Source: Nitratireductor sp. B36
GTDB taxonomy: Bacteria; Pseudomonadota; Alphaproteobacteria; Rhizobiales; Rhizobiaceae
Direction: 5' to 3'
DNA: 64,000 bases
Assembly (NCBI RefSeq): GCF_020833685.1
Contig: NZ_JACKZY010000002.1
Coordinates: 124,001-188,000, forward strand
In this document: piece by piece, positions 1-7,797 of the stretch
Layout: every line of letters begins with the position of its first letter
Numbering within the stretch: the first letter of the stretch is position 1
Notes under the pieces: generated by a model
Databases searched by the model: none
Told to the model about the DNA's origin: nothing
The model's input: only the letters and a program-made list of their open reading frames with translations
Made by a program: the position numbers and the translations under genes

Positions 1-125
1 AAATCCACATGGAACCGCTTGCCCATCAGGCGCCCCTGCATGTCGACCAATGCCACGAGCACCGTGTCGATCTCGCCGGCTTCCGCTGCCGCCTTGAGGC
101 TTTCCAAAGTCAGTTTGCCCGCCAT
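1..125 (-). CDS. Glutamine synthetase family protein, N-terminal fragment
   Basis: The first 41 codons, read leftward from an ATG at 125, give an N-terminus (MAGKLTLESLKAA, then VLVALVDMQGRLMGKRF) typical of the beta-grasp domain of glutamine-synthetase-like enzymes. This family includes gamma-glutamyl ligases acting on amines or polyamines as well as true GlnA. The rest lies outside the window, so the active-site residues cannot be checked. It lies 69 bp downstream of a TRAP binding protein on the same strand and is probably the last visible gene of the operon that starts with the N-formylglutamate amidohydrolase. Its substrate is unknown; a gamma-glutamylation role is inference from family and context. 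Confidence 0.75.
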   Translation of the reverse strand, partial: MAGKLTLESLKAAAEAGEIDTVLVALVDMQGRLMGKRFHVD

Positions 126-194
126 TCAACTCGTCCTGTTGGTGGTTTTGGATATGGCCCCGGCAATGACGCCGGGGCCATGATTTTGTTCTGA

Positions 195-1247
195 TCAACC
201 GTAGCGATAGGGAGGACCGGCCTTCTGCATGAGCGTGCGGTAGTCGCGCAGGATTTTCACCACACGCTCCTTGCGCCCGCCTTCGGCAGCAATCTCGTCC
301 CAGAATTTTTCCGCCTCGGCTTCCACCGTCGCCCATTCGGCGTCGGGGATGGTGGTGAGTTCCATCTTGCCGCCATTGACGCGCAGATCCGCTTCGCCGG
401 CCCAGTACCAGTGCAGGCGATAATAATGCGAGGAGTCCATCGCCAGCCGGAAGAGCTGTTTGAGATGATCCGGCACCTCGTTCCAGCGGTCGGAATTGGC
501 GAAGAAGGAGCCAACCCAGGCACCGCAGATATTGTTGGTGAGCAGATAGGGCGTCACGTCAGCCCAGCCCACCGTGTAATCCTCGGTGATGCCCGACCAG
601 GCGATGCCGTCGAGCTCGCCCGTCTGCACGGCAACTTCCACGTCTTCCCATGGAAGCGTGACGGGCACGACGCCGAAGCGGGAAAGGAACTTGCCGGCTG
701 TCGGGAAGGTGAAGACACGCTTGCCCTTCAGGTCTTCAAGGCTCTTGATGGGTTCCTTGGTGTTGAAGTGGCAGGGGTCCCAGGAGCCGGCGGAGAGCCA
801 TGTCACACCCTCCACCTCGCCATAGGCCTCTTCCCATATCTCGGCCAGGCCATGCTTGTAGAAGAGCGCCTGCACATCGAGCGAATAGCGCGTGGCAAAG
901 GGGAAATAGCCGCCGAAGACCGACACATCGACCGGCGCCGCCATGGAATCGTCGTCCGACTGCACGGCGTCGATCGTGCCATTCTGCATGGCGCGGAACA
1001 GTTCGCCCGTCGGCACCAGCTGGTCGGCATAATAGAGCTCGATTTCCATCTCGCCATTGGCCGCCTTGTTGAAGGCGTCGATGGCCGGTTTGACGACATG
1101 TTCGGCAAGGGCAGCGCCGGCATAGGTCTGCAGCCGCCAGCGGATCGGGCTTTGCGCATGAACATAGGGCGTTGCAAGGGCCGTGGTTCCGGCTGCTGCC
1201 GCCGATGCCATGCCCGCTTTCTTGAGAAAGTCGCGTCTGTTTTGCAT
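195..1247 (-). CDS. TRAP transporter solute-binding protein (DctP family), Tat-exported
   Basis: A 350-residue periplasmic binding protein that would deliver its ligand to the DctQ/DctM permease encoded just upstream. The N-terminus has a twin-arginine signal (NRRDFLKKAG, then an Ala-rich stretch ending AHAQ-like at about residue 32), so it is likely exported folded through Tat. The body has the DctP layout, including the DLKGKRVF segment and an ELDGIAWSG segment near the hinge. Gene order on the minus strand is amidohydrolase, dctQ, dctM, this gene, glutamine-synthetase-like gene. The ligand cannot be read from sequence; the neighbours suggest an acidic, amino-acid-derived compound (inference). 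Confidence 0.9.
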   Translation of the reverse strand: MQNRRDFLKKAGMASAAAAGTTALATPYVHAQSPIRWRLQTYAGAALAEHVVKPAIDAFNKAANGEMEIELYYADQLVPTGELFRAMQNGTIDAVQSDDDSMAAPVDVSVFGGYFPFATRYSLDVQALFYKHGLAEIWEEAYGEVEGVTWLSAGSWDPCHFNTKEPIKSLEDLKGKRVFTFPTAGKFLSRFGVVPVTLPWEDVEVAVQTGELDGIAWSGITEDYTVGWADVTPYLLTNNICGAWVGSFFANSDRWNEVPDHLKQLFRLAMDSSHYYRLHWYWAGEADLRVNGGKMELTTIPDAEWATVEAEAEKFWDEIAAEGGRKERVVKILRDYRTLMQKAGPPYRYG

Positions 1248-1338
1248 CTTCGTTCACTCCTCTGGTTGTTGTCCCGGTCGTTGTTGCCGGGCATTGCCGC
1301 AGGCTGGTTCTGGTCGTCACCTCCTTGGTTGTGTGGTT

Positions 1339-2661
1339 TCAGCGCGCATAGACATGCTCCGGGAGCCATAGCGCGATCTGTGGGAAGGCCATGACAATGA
1401 TCAGCGCGAACACCATGACCGCCACGAAGGGCACAATGGACCGGTATATGTCTCCGAGCTTGATTTCCGGCGGCGCCATGGCCCGCATCAGGAACAGATT
1501 GTAGCCGAAGGGCGGGGTCATGTAGGCGATCTGGCAGGTGATCGTGTAAAGCACGCCGTACCAGATGAGGTCGAAACCGAGCAGCTTGACAAGCGGCACG
1601 TAGAGCGGCGCGACGATGACCAGCATCGCCGTGTCGTCCAGAAACATGCCCATGATGAGATAGGAAAGCTGCATCAGGATCAGCACTTCCCACGGCGACA
1701 GGCCGAGCTGATCCAAGAAGAATCCCTCGATGGCCCTGACCGCGCCCAGACCGTCAAACACCGCGCCGAAGCACAGCGCGGCCAGGATGATCCACATGAA
1801 CATGCACGAGACGGAAAGCGTCTTGCGCACCGTGTCGTGGATCACCTTCAACGTGAGCCGGCCACGGATGGCGGCGGCGGCGGTCGCCGAGACGGCGCCG
1901 ATGGCAGAGCTCTCGACAAGGCTGGTAACGCCCATGACGAAAAGCCCAGTCATCAGGAAGAAGATCATGAAGGGCAGAATGCCGGCCGACAGGAGCTTGA
2001 GCTTTTCCGACATCGGGATGCGGCGCTCTTCGGCAGGAAGCACTGGCCCGAGATTGGGCTGCAGCCAGCACCGCACCGCGATGTAGAGAATGAAAAGCCC
2101 GGCCATGAGCAGGCCCGGAAACACGCCTGCAAGCCAGAGCTGGCCGACCGGCTGGCGCGCGATCATGGCGTAGAGCACCAGCACCACGCTGGGCGGGACG
2201 AGAATGCCGAGCGATGAGCCGGCCTGAATGACGCCGGTCACCATGATCTTGTCGTAGCCGCGTCTGAGCAGTTCCGGCAGGGCGATTGTCGCACCGATGG
2301 CCATGCCGGCGACGGAGAGGCCGTTCATGGCAGAGATGACCACCATCAGCGCGATCGTGCCGATGGCAAGCCCGCCGCGCACGGGGCCGAACCAGACATG
2401 GAACATCTTGTAGAGATCGTCGGCAATGCCCGATTCCGAAAGCATGTAACCCATGTAGATGAAGAGCGGCAGCGTCAGCAGCGCGTACCATTTCATCAGC
2501 TTCATGGCGGCGGAAAAGGCGATTTCGGATCCGCCCGTGCCCCATAGCAACAGCGCGAAGGCCACGGCGATGAAGCCGATGGCCCCGAACACGCGTTGCC
2601 CCGTCAGGAGGAGGCCCATCATGCCGGTGAACATGAGGATTGCTGTCAGTTCATAGCTCAT
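1339..2661 (-). CDS. TRAP transporter large permease (DctM family)
   Basis: The large membrane subunit, about 440 residues, forms the Na+-dependent transport channel with the small subunit. I place the start at the ATG at 2661 (MSYELTAILMFTGMMG), because the open frame further upstream translates to Arg-rich sequence overlapping dctQ. This gives a 4-bp ATGA overlap with dctQ, a sign of translational coupling. It is strongly hydrophobic with about 11-12 membrane segments, and carries family signatures such as MNGLSVAGMAIGATIALP and the C-terminal TPPFGYNLFLMRAMAPPE loop. It ends 91 bp before the binding-protein gene. Confidence 0.9.
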   Translation of the reverse strand: MSYELTAILMFTGMMGLLLTGQRVFGAIGFIAVAFALLLWGTGGSEIAFSAAMKLMKWYALLTLPLFIYMGYMLSESGIADDLYKMFHVWFGPVRGGLAIGTIALMVVISAMNGLSVAGMAIGATIALPELLRRGYDKIMVTGVIQAGSSLGILVPPSVVLVLYAMIARQPVGQLWLAGVFPGLLMAGLFILYIAVRCWLQPNLGPVLPAEERRIPMSEKLKLLSAGILPFMIFFLMTGLFVMGVTSLVESSAIGAVSATAAAAIRGRLTLKVIHDTVRKTLSVSCMFMWIILAALCFGAVFDGLGAVRAIEGFFLDQLGLSPWEVLILMQLSYLIMGMFLDDTAMLVIVAPLYVPLVKLLGFDLIWYGVLYTITCQIAYMTPPFGYNLFLMRAMAPPEIKLGDIYRSIVPFVAVMVFALIIVMAFPQIALWLPEHVYAR

Positions 2662-3167
2662 GACAGCTCCTCCCCGCGTGCCCGCGCGATATCCTTGAAG
2701 AGCTGGGCAACGGCCTGAAGCAGTGTCAGCGCGATGCCGATGCACATGATGATCTTGATGGGCGCCATGTAGGGCGACCAGGCCGAATAGCTGGTCTCAC
2801 CATACTTCAATGCATAGGAGGTGGAAGAAAAACCGCCATAGAGCAGAAGCGAGAGGTAGAAGATCAGGAACAGAACGGTGATGGAATCGACAAGCGCCTT
2901 CGTGCGGGGCGACCATCGGGCATAGATCAGGTCCATGCGCACATGCGCGTCGTTCTGCAATGCCCAGCCGCCGCCGACCATGTAGTAGGCAACCATGGCA
3001 AACTGGGCCATTTCAAGCGTCCAGAGCGGCGGAATAGCCACGGTTTTCATGATCGACGAATAGAGCAATATGCCGATCATCAGGAAGATCATGTACATGA
3101 CCACCAGGCCGACATAATGATTTGTACGATCGATCAGCCGCACATAGCGCCTTATGGCATTCGGCAT
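2658..3167 (-). CDS. TRAP transporter small permease (DctQ family)
   Basis: The small membrane subunit, 169 residues with four predicted membrane helices (first around residues 16-38). The motif GWALQNDAHVRMDLIYARWSP between helices 2 and 3 is the usual DctQ signature. It overlaps dctM by 4 bp and lies 65 bp downstream of the N-formylglutamate amidohydrolase gene, so the three very likely share a transcript. Confidence 0.9.
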   Translation of the reverse strand: MPNAIRRYVRLIDRTNHYVGLVVMYMIFLMIGILLYSSIMKTVAIPPLWTLEMAQFAMVAYYMVGGGWALQNDAHVRMDLIYARWSPRTKALVDSITVLFLIFYLSLLLYGGFSSTSYALKYGETSYSAWSPYMAPIKIIMCIGIALTLLQAVAQLFKDIARARGEELS

Positions 3168-3232
3168 CGCTTCCCGTCTCCCATTTTATCTCCTCTGTCT
3201 TCCCGCTCTGGTTCTGCGCCGGCCTTTTCTTG

Positions 3233-4033
3233 TCAGGCTTGTTGTGGTCCGGCTGCGTGTATGTCGATGTGAAAGCGCTCCAGTGTCGTCTCAAGCAGCT
3301 TTGCTGTACGCTTTGCCCATTCATCCTGTCCCTGTTCCGTATCGATCAGATCGCTGCAATACTCGATCATGACGTTGAGGAGGCCGTTCTGGACTGCGTG
3401 CAGGCGCAGAGTGTGTGTCACACCATCCTCCGGCCCGTAGGGATAATTGCGCATCGCATTGGAGATGCCTTGCTCTTCTGCCAGCTGCAGCATGGCATCG
3501 GCGAGCCGGCGGTCCCGGTCGTGCAGAAGCCCGATCGCGCGATGCCGGGCGATGCCGAAATAAACACGGGTGAAGGAATGGACTGTAACGATGACCGGTT
3601 GTCTGGATGGAGCCGTCCGTGCTGCGATGAGCTGCGCAAGGGCCTGACGAAAAGGCTCGTAAATCTCTGTGACACGCTGTCTGCGCGCTTCGTCGGAAAG
3701 ATTGCGATTTCCGGGGATGGCGTGAATCTCGCTCCTCTCCGGGATTGCATCCTGCGCATCCGGGGGACGGTTGCAGTCGTAAACAAGCCTTGAGAAGCGC
3801 TGATGGATGAGGGGAGCATCCAGAAGTTCGGAGAGTTTTCGAGCTATGGCCAGAGCCCCAATATCCCAGGCTGCGTGGCTGGTTAGCGTCTCAGGTTTTG
3901 CTCCGAGATCGGAAAGGGTCCGGGGAATGGTGCGAGAGGCGTGTTCACAGACGAGAATGACCGGCGACCGCCCATCGGTACGCTCGATCTCGAATGGTTC
4001 GCCCTCGGATGGATCAAGCAGCACTCTGACCAT
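3233..4033 (-). CDS. N-formylglutamate amidohydrolase family protein
   Basis: A 266-residue cytosolic zinc hydrolase of the FGase family, which releases formate or another acyl group from N-acyl-glutamate-type substrates. Signatures include VILVCEHASRTIP near residue 25, SHAAWDIGA, LVYDCNRPP and VTVHSFTRV. The chosen ATG at 4033 is preceded by GGAGG six bases upstream; the longer frame beyond it crosses the divergent promoter and is Arg/Ser-rich nonsense. It is the first gene of the TRAP operon and diverges from the RpiR regulator. Although the family can serve histidine degradation (HutG), no other hut gene is here, so its true substrate is probably what the TRAP system imports (inference). 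Confidence 0.88.
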   Translation of the reverse strand: MVRVLLDPSEGEPFEIERTDGRSPVILVCEHASRTIPRTLSDLGAKPETLTSHAAWDIGALAIARKLSELLDAPLIHQRFSRLVYDCNRPPDAQDAIPERSEIHAIPGNRNLSDEARRQRVTEIYEPFRQALAQLIAARTAPSRQPVIVTVHSFTRVYFGIARHRAIGLLHDRDRRLADAMLQLAEEQGISNAMRNYPYGPEDGVTHTLRLHAVQNGLLNVMIEYCSDLIDTEQGQDEWAKRTAKLLETTLERFHIDIHAAGPQQA

Positions 4034-4073
4034 CAAACCTCCACACACCCGCCCGCGCCCCTGCGGTTTATCT

Positions 4074-4125
4074 GTAATATTGATTAGCATTGCGGATAAT
4101 TTGTCAATTGTGTAATTTTTATTAC
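4074..4125. promoter_or_regulatory. Candidate RpiR operators: two GTAAT-N4-ATTA(C/G) boxes
   Basis: The 125-bp gap between the divergent amidohydrolase and RpiR genes holds two copies of the same dyad. GTAAT-ATTG-ATTAG lies at 4074-4087 and the perfect inverted repeat GTAAT-TTTT-ATTAC at 4112-4125, centres 38 bp apart. Two similar dyads in the only promoter region between a regulator and its probable target operon are good candidates for its binding sites. This is inferred from position and symmetry only. Confidence 0.55.
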
Positions 4126-4158
4126 GGACACGAAGTCGGCAATGCGGGAGAATGGCGT

Positions 4159-5010
4159 TTGGGTACGAAAGAGCTAGTGCATGGCGCGCTCGGTCAGATG
4201 ACCGATGCGGAACGCAAGGTGGCCCATGCGTTTCTCGCCAACTATCCAAGCACCGGCCTCTCCACGGTTGCCGAGTTTGCCGGGCTGGCCGGAACAAGTG
4301 CGCCGACGGTTCTACGCTTCGTGTCGCGGCTCGGCTTTTCCGGTTATCCAGAGTTTCAACGCGCGCTGCGGACCGAGATCCAGGCGGAATTGCTCTCGCC
4401 CTTGGAGAAAGGAGACAGTTCTGCTGCGCGAAATATGGATGGTTCGGCACTCGGCTCCTACTTTTCCCGTGCCACGGCCAACATTCAGGCGACGCTTGAA
4501 GCAATTCCTGAAAGCGAGTTTGAAGCCGCCTGTGCGCTTCTCTCCGACCCGAAGACAGCCTGTTACACGCTCGGTGGCCGTTTCAGCGATGCGATTGCCC
4601 GCTATATGGCTTCGCATCTGCGCATCGTGCGACCCAATGTGCGCCGCTTTCAGGACCAGACATCCACCTGGGACGATCAGTTGCTCGACGTGAAGGCGGG
4701 TGACGTGGTGGTGTTGTTCGATATCCGTCGCTATCAGCGCGATCTGGTGCATTTGAGCGAGCTTTTATGCGAACGCAAAGCGCGCATTGTGTTGATCACC
4801 GATAGCTGGCTGTCACCGATTTCGCGCTATGCGAAGGTTGTTCTGCCCTGCGCCATCGATTCAGGCCGAACCTGGGATTCGGGCGTTGTTCTGCTGGCGC
4901 TGGTGGAGGCTATTGTAGATCGTGTAACCCACGGAGATTGGGACACGGCCCGGGAACGCATCCAGGCGCTGGAGCATATTCACTGGAACAAACCGGCTGC
5001 AGGGGAGTGA
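4159..5010 (+). CDS. MurR/RpiR family transcriptional regulator
   Basis: About 283 residues: an N-terminal RpiR helix-turn-helix (MTDAERKVAHAFLANYP, then TVAEFAGLAGTSAPTVLRFV) and a C-terminal SIS sugar-isomerase domain (GDVVVLFDIRRYQRDL; IVLITDSWLSPISRYA). I favour a TTG start at 4159, with GGGAG nine bases upstream. An ATG at 4090 would add 23 residues read from the AT-rich promoter, and an ATG at 4198 would cut into the usual N-terminus. It diverges from the amidohydrolase-TRAP operon and probably controls it in response to a ligand bound by the SIS domain. Confidence 0.88.
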   Translation: MGTKELVHGALGQMTDAERKVAHAFLANYPSTGLSTVAEFAGLAGTSAPTVLRFVSRLGFSGYPEFQRALRTEIQAELLSPLEKGDSSAARNMDGSALGSYFSRATANIQATLEAIPESEFEAACALLSDPKTACYTLGGRFSDAIARYMASHLRIVRPNVRRFQDQTSTWDDQLLDVKAGDVVVLFDIRRYQRDLVHLSELLCERKARIVLITDSWLSPISRYAKVVLPCAIDSGRTWDSGVVLLALVEAIVDRVTHGDWDTARERIQALEHIHWNKPAAGE

Positions 5011-5019
5011 ACCGGGGTT

Positions 5020-5784
5020 TTATCCGTACACGGCTGCTGCAGCGTCCTTCAGCGACGCCATCGCCGCCCGGTAGGGCCCGGGGCCATGGCTGATACGGGC
5101 TACCCCCAGCTGCCCAAGTGTCGCGGCATCCGGCGCGCTCTTCATGGCCATGATGTTGACGGGCAGGGGCGAGGCGTCGCAAAGGTCCTCAATCAGCACC
5201 TCGTCCACCAAGGCGGGGGCGAAGAAACCGCTGGCGCCCGCGTCCGCAAAAGCCTTCGCGCGTTGCTTGGCTTCTTCGATCAGGCCTGAATGACGGTCAC
5301 GCTCGCTCTCTTTGAGGAAAAGGTCGGTCCGGGCATTGATGAAAAGGGGCACGCCGCGTGCCTCCGCCATCGCCCGGATGGCTGCAATACGTTTTGCCTG
5401 ATCGGCGATCGTATGCAGGCCGCTGCCACCGACGATCTGATCCTCGAAATTGATGCCCACCGCACCCGCGTCGAGAATGCGCGAGACATTGTCTGCAGCA
5501 CCTTGTGGATCGGTTGCATAGGCACCTTCGAAGTCGACAGAGAGCGGCAGGCCGACCGTCTCCACGATGCGGCGGGCCACCTGAGCCAAGAACTCGACGG
5601 GGATTTTCTCGCCATCGCCAAAACCATGGGCGGCGGCGACCGACCAGCTTCCGGTCGCAAGGGCCTTTGCGCCAGCCTCGGCTACCGCTGCCGCAGAACC
5701 TGCATCCCAGATATTATAGAGGATGAGAGGACTGCCTTTGACGTGAAGAGCGTGGAAGGTATGAGCCTTGTCGGTCTGTTGCAT
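5020..5784 (-). CDS. Isocitrate lyase/PEP mutase superfamily enzyme
   Basis: A 254-residue TIM-barrel protein of the isocitrate lyase/phosphoenolpyruvate mutase superfamily. It has the ordered signatures SGSW-like TGSWSVAAAHG, VDFEGAYA, GINFEDQI and LFINARTDLF, which hold the Mg2+-binding acidic residues. The KKCGH loop of true isocitrate lyase is absent, so it is more likely a lyase, decarboxylase or hydrolase on a small 2-oxo or 2-methyl acid; the exact reaction cannot be stated. It converges on the RpiR gene and sits 110 bp downstream of a GntR regulator on the same strand. Confidence 0.8.
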   Translation of the reverse strand: MQQTDKAHTFHALHVKGSPLILYNIWDAGSAAAVAEAGAKALATGSWSVAAAHGFGDGEKIPVEFLAQVARRIVETVGLPLSVDFEGAYATDPQGAADNVSRILDAGAVGINFEDQIVGGSGLHTIADQAKRIAAIRAMAEARGVPLFINARTDLFLKESERDRHSGLIEEAKQRAKAFADAGASGFFAPALVDEVLIEDLCDASPLPVNIMAMKSAPDAATLGQLGVARISHGPGPYRAAMASLKDAAAAVYG

Positions 5785-5894
5785 GACCGGTCTCCATGAG
5801 AAATGGGGTGGATCCGACTTCAGCTTTTCACATTCTTTGGCGGCGCGCTTGCTCCAAAGCGTGCTGTGCCGCGGGCCAGTGCCCCAAGGTCAGA

Positions 5895-6575
5895 TCAGTC
5901 ACAAAGCGGACGAAGCAGCGTTTGAGTCGCCTTGATGTCTTCGCTGATGGCATCGCACACGCCCGCTGCATCGCGCTTGCGCAGTGCCGCGATCACATCG
6001 TGATGGTGGCGCGCGTAGGTTCCGCCTTCGCGTGAGCGCAGGGTCGGCTCGAGATGACGTGTCAGCATGCGCATATAGGGTCCGAAGCGCAGCCATAAGG
6101 ACTCGGCCAATTGCAACAAAACTTCAGAGCCGGAGCTCTGGTACAGGGTGAAGTGGAACTCCTGGTTCTTCACCAGCATCGTGTAGATGCTTTCCTCGTG
6201 ACTTGACGTCTCGTGCGCTTTCACCAGTTCTTCAAGCGCTCCGATGTCAGCCGCTCCGCAGTTTGGGGTCGCGAGCTCTGCGGCCAAGCCTTCGACGGCA
6301 ATCCGAGCGCGGCAGAGATCGTCAAGCCGTGCCTTGCTGATGGCGGGGACACATGCTGAGCCATTGGGTGCGATTTCCAGCGCGTTTTCCGCAGCCAGGC
6401 GACGTAGCGCCTCCCGGACCGGCATGTGACTGGTGCCGAAGGAGTCCGCCAGAGAGGCAATGGTGAGCGTCTGGCCTGGGTCGAACCGGCCGACCATCAG
6501 CGCGTGACGAAGTTGCTGGTAAACACCGTCCTGTATGGTGACGCGTCTGGACACCGGAACGAATTCGCCTTCCAT
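5895..6575 (-). CDS. GntR family transcriptional regulator, FCD domain
   Basis: 226 residues with an N-terminal winged helix (YQQLRHALMVGRFDPGQTLTIASLADSFGTSHMPVREALRRL) and an all-helical FCD ligand-binding domain. The FCD pattern of a D in LDDLCRARIAVE, H in QEFHFTLYQ and HHHDVIAAL fits metal-assisted carboxylate binding. It lies directly upstream of the PEP-mutase-like gene on the same strand and could regulate it and itself. The 200 bp upstream (6576-6777) hold its promoter and the end of the ABC operon. Confidence 0.9.
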   Translation of the reverse strand: MEGEFVPVSRRVTIQDGVYQQLRHALMVGRFDPGQTLTIASLADSFGTSHMPVREALRRLAAENALEIAPNGSACVPAISKARLDDLCRARIAVEGLAAELATPNCGAADIGALEELVKAHETSSHEESIYTMLVKNQEFHFTLYQSSGSEVLLQLAESLWLRFGPYMRMLTRHLEPTLRSREGGTYARHHHDVIAALRKRDAAGVCDAISEDIKATQTLLRPLCD

Positions 6576-6731
6576 CGCCCTGCCACCCCTCGTCGACCTC
6601 GCCTTTGCCGATACAGCTTCTATGTGTATCGGTTAATGATCGACTAAGCGCGTACTTCTTGTGATGCAAGGTTTTCGGGTAGTGGAATGCTTTAAGTCAC
6701 ATGATTTCGTCACAAAATGGAACAGTGTTGT

Positions 6732-6762
6732 TTGGCAGGCGGTGAAAAAGTCCCGCCGCCAA
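6732..6762 (-). terminator. Hairpin after the ABC operon, possible terminator
   Basis: TTGGC-A-GGCGG and CCGCC-GCCAA form a long stem with one bulged base around a loop of about ten bases, 16 bp beyond the stop of the ABC ATPase gene. No clear T-run follows on the minus strand, so it may stabilise the 3' end rather than terminate. Confidence 0.35.
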
Positions 6763-6777
6763 TATTGCCTTACCGTC

Positions 6778-7788
6778 TCAATTGGTGGGGCGGATTGCCT
6801 GACCCTTGTCGTCGAAACGGAAGACGCGAGTTTCATCGAACTTGGCATGCACCATGCTGTCGATCTCGAAATTCTGCTCGCCGAAGAGGCGGGCGCAGAC
6901 CAGCCCGGCGGCACCGCAGTCGAGGTAGACATTGGTGTCCGCGCCCAGATGCTCGACATGAGAGACGCGGCCGGAGATGTCTCCGCCCGAAGGCACGATG
7001 GAAATGTGCTCCGGGCGTATGCCGATCGTCTTGGCATCTTCGCGGGAGAGGTGGCCGGCCTCGATGAAATTCATCTGAGGTGAGCCGATGAAGCCGGCGA
7101 CGAAAAGGTTGGCCGGGTCGTTGTAAAGCTCCATGGGCGTGCCCACCTGCTCGATCTTCCCGCCATTCAGAACGACGATGCGGTCTGCGAGCGTCATGGC
7201 TTCGGTCTGATCATGGGTCACATAGACCATGGTGGCGCCCAGTTCCCGATGGAGGCGCGCGATTTCAAGCCGCGTGTTGACACGCAATGCCGCATCGAGA
7301 TTGGAGAGCGGCTCGTCGAACAGAAAGAGCTTGGGCTTGCGCACCACGGCGCGGCCGATGGCGACGCGCTGGCGCTGGCCACCGGAAAGTTCCGCCGGCC
7401 GCCGGTCGAGATAGGGTTCGAGCGACAGCATCTTCGAGGCAAAGTCCACACGTTCGGCAATGTGTGCGGCCGGATACTTTGCCTGTTTGAGGCCGAGGCT
7501 CATATTGTCGCGCACGGTCAGATGCGGATAGAGCGCATAGGTCTGGAAAACCATGGCGATACCCCGCTTCGAGGGGGGCGTCGAGCTCACCTCCGAACCG
7601 TCGATCTCCACGCTCCCGCCGCTGGCATCTTCAAGCCCCGCGATGATGCGTAGAAGGGTGGATTTGCCACAGCCGGACGGGCCGACGAAGATGACGAATT
7701 CGCCGTCCTGAACTTCGAGGTCCACGCCCTTGATGACGTCGACCTGGCCGAACGATTTGGTGATGTTCTTGAGTGCGAGTGAGCCCAC
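6778..7788 (-). CDS. Sugar ABC transporter ATP-binding protein (MalK/UgpC type)
   Basis: A 336-residue ATPase with Walker A FVGPSGCGKSTLLR, the LSGGQRQRVAIGRA signature, Walker B LFLFDEPLSNLDA and a C-terminal TOBE-type regulatory domain from about residue 235, as in MalK-class importers. The start is GTG. It is the last gene of a five-gene minus-strand operon: binding protein, two permeases, dehydrogenase, ATPase. It energises the uptake system whose substrate is probably an amino sugar or its glycoside, as judged from the divergent nagA operon. Confidence 0.93.
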   Translation of the reverse strand: MGSLALKNITKSFGQVDVIKGVDLEVQDGEFVIFVGPSGCGKSTLLRIIAGLEDASGGSVEIDGSEVSSTPPSKRGIAMVFQTYALYPHLTVRDNMSLGLKQAKYPAAHIAERVDFASKMLSLEPYLDRRPAELSGGQRQRVAIGRAVVRKPKLFLFDEPLSNLDAALRVNTRLEIARLHRELGATMVYVTHDQTEAMTLADRIVVLNGGKIEQVGTPMELYNDPANLFVAGFIGSPQMNFIEAGHLSREDAKTIGIRPEHISIVPSGGDISGRVSHVEHLGADTNVYLDCGAAGLVCARLFGEQNFEIDSMVHAKFDETRVFRFDDKGQAIRPTN

Positions 7789-7797
7789 GGTTTCGTC

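Noticed and set aside
411-1394. Long open frame opposite the first TRAP binding-protein gene
   Set aside because: It is a shadow of the minus-strand gene, rich in Arg, His and Gly, with no family signature; similar shadows (9544-11127, 11024-12034, 29129-31441, 33469-35841, 61282-63057) arise from the GC-rich third codon positions.
3233-4033. Assignment of the N-formylglutamate amidohydrolase as HutG of histidine degradation
   Set aside because: No hutU, hutH, hutI or HutC-type neighbour is present and the gene is the first of a TRAP operon.
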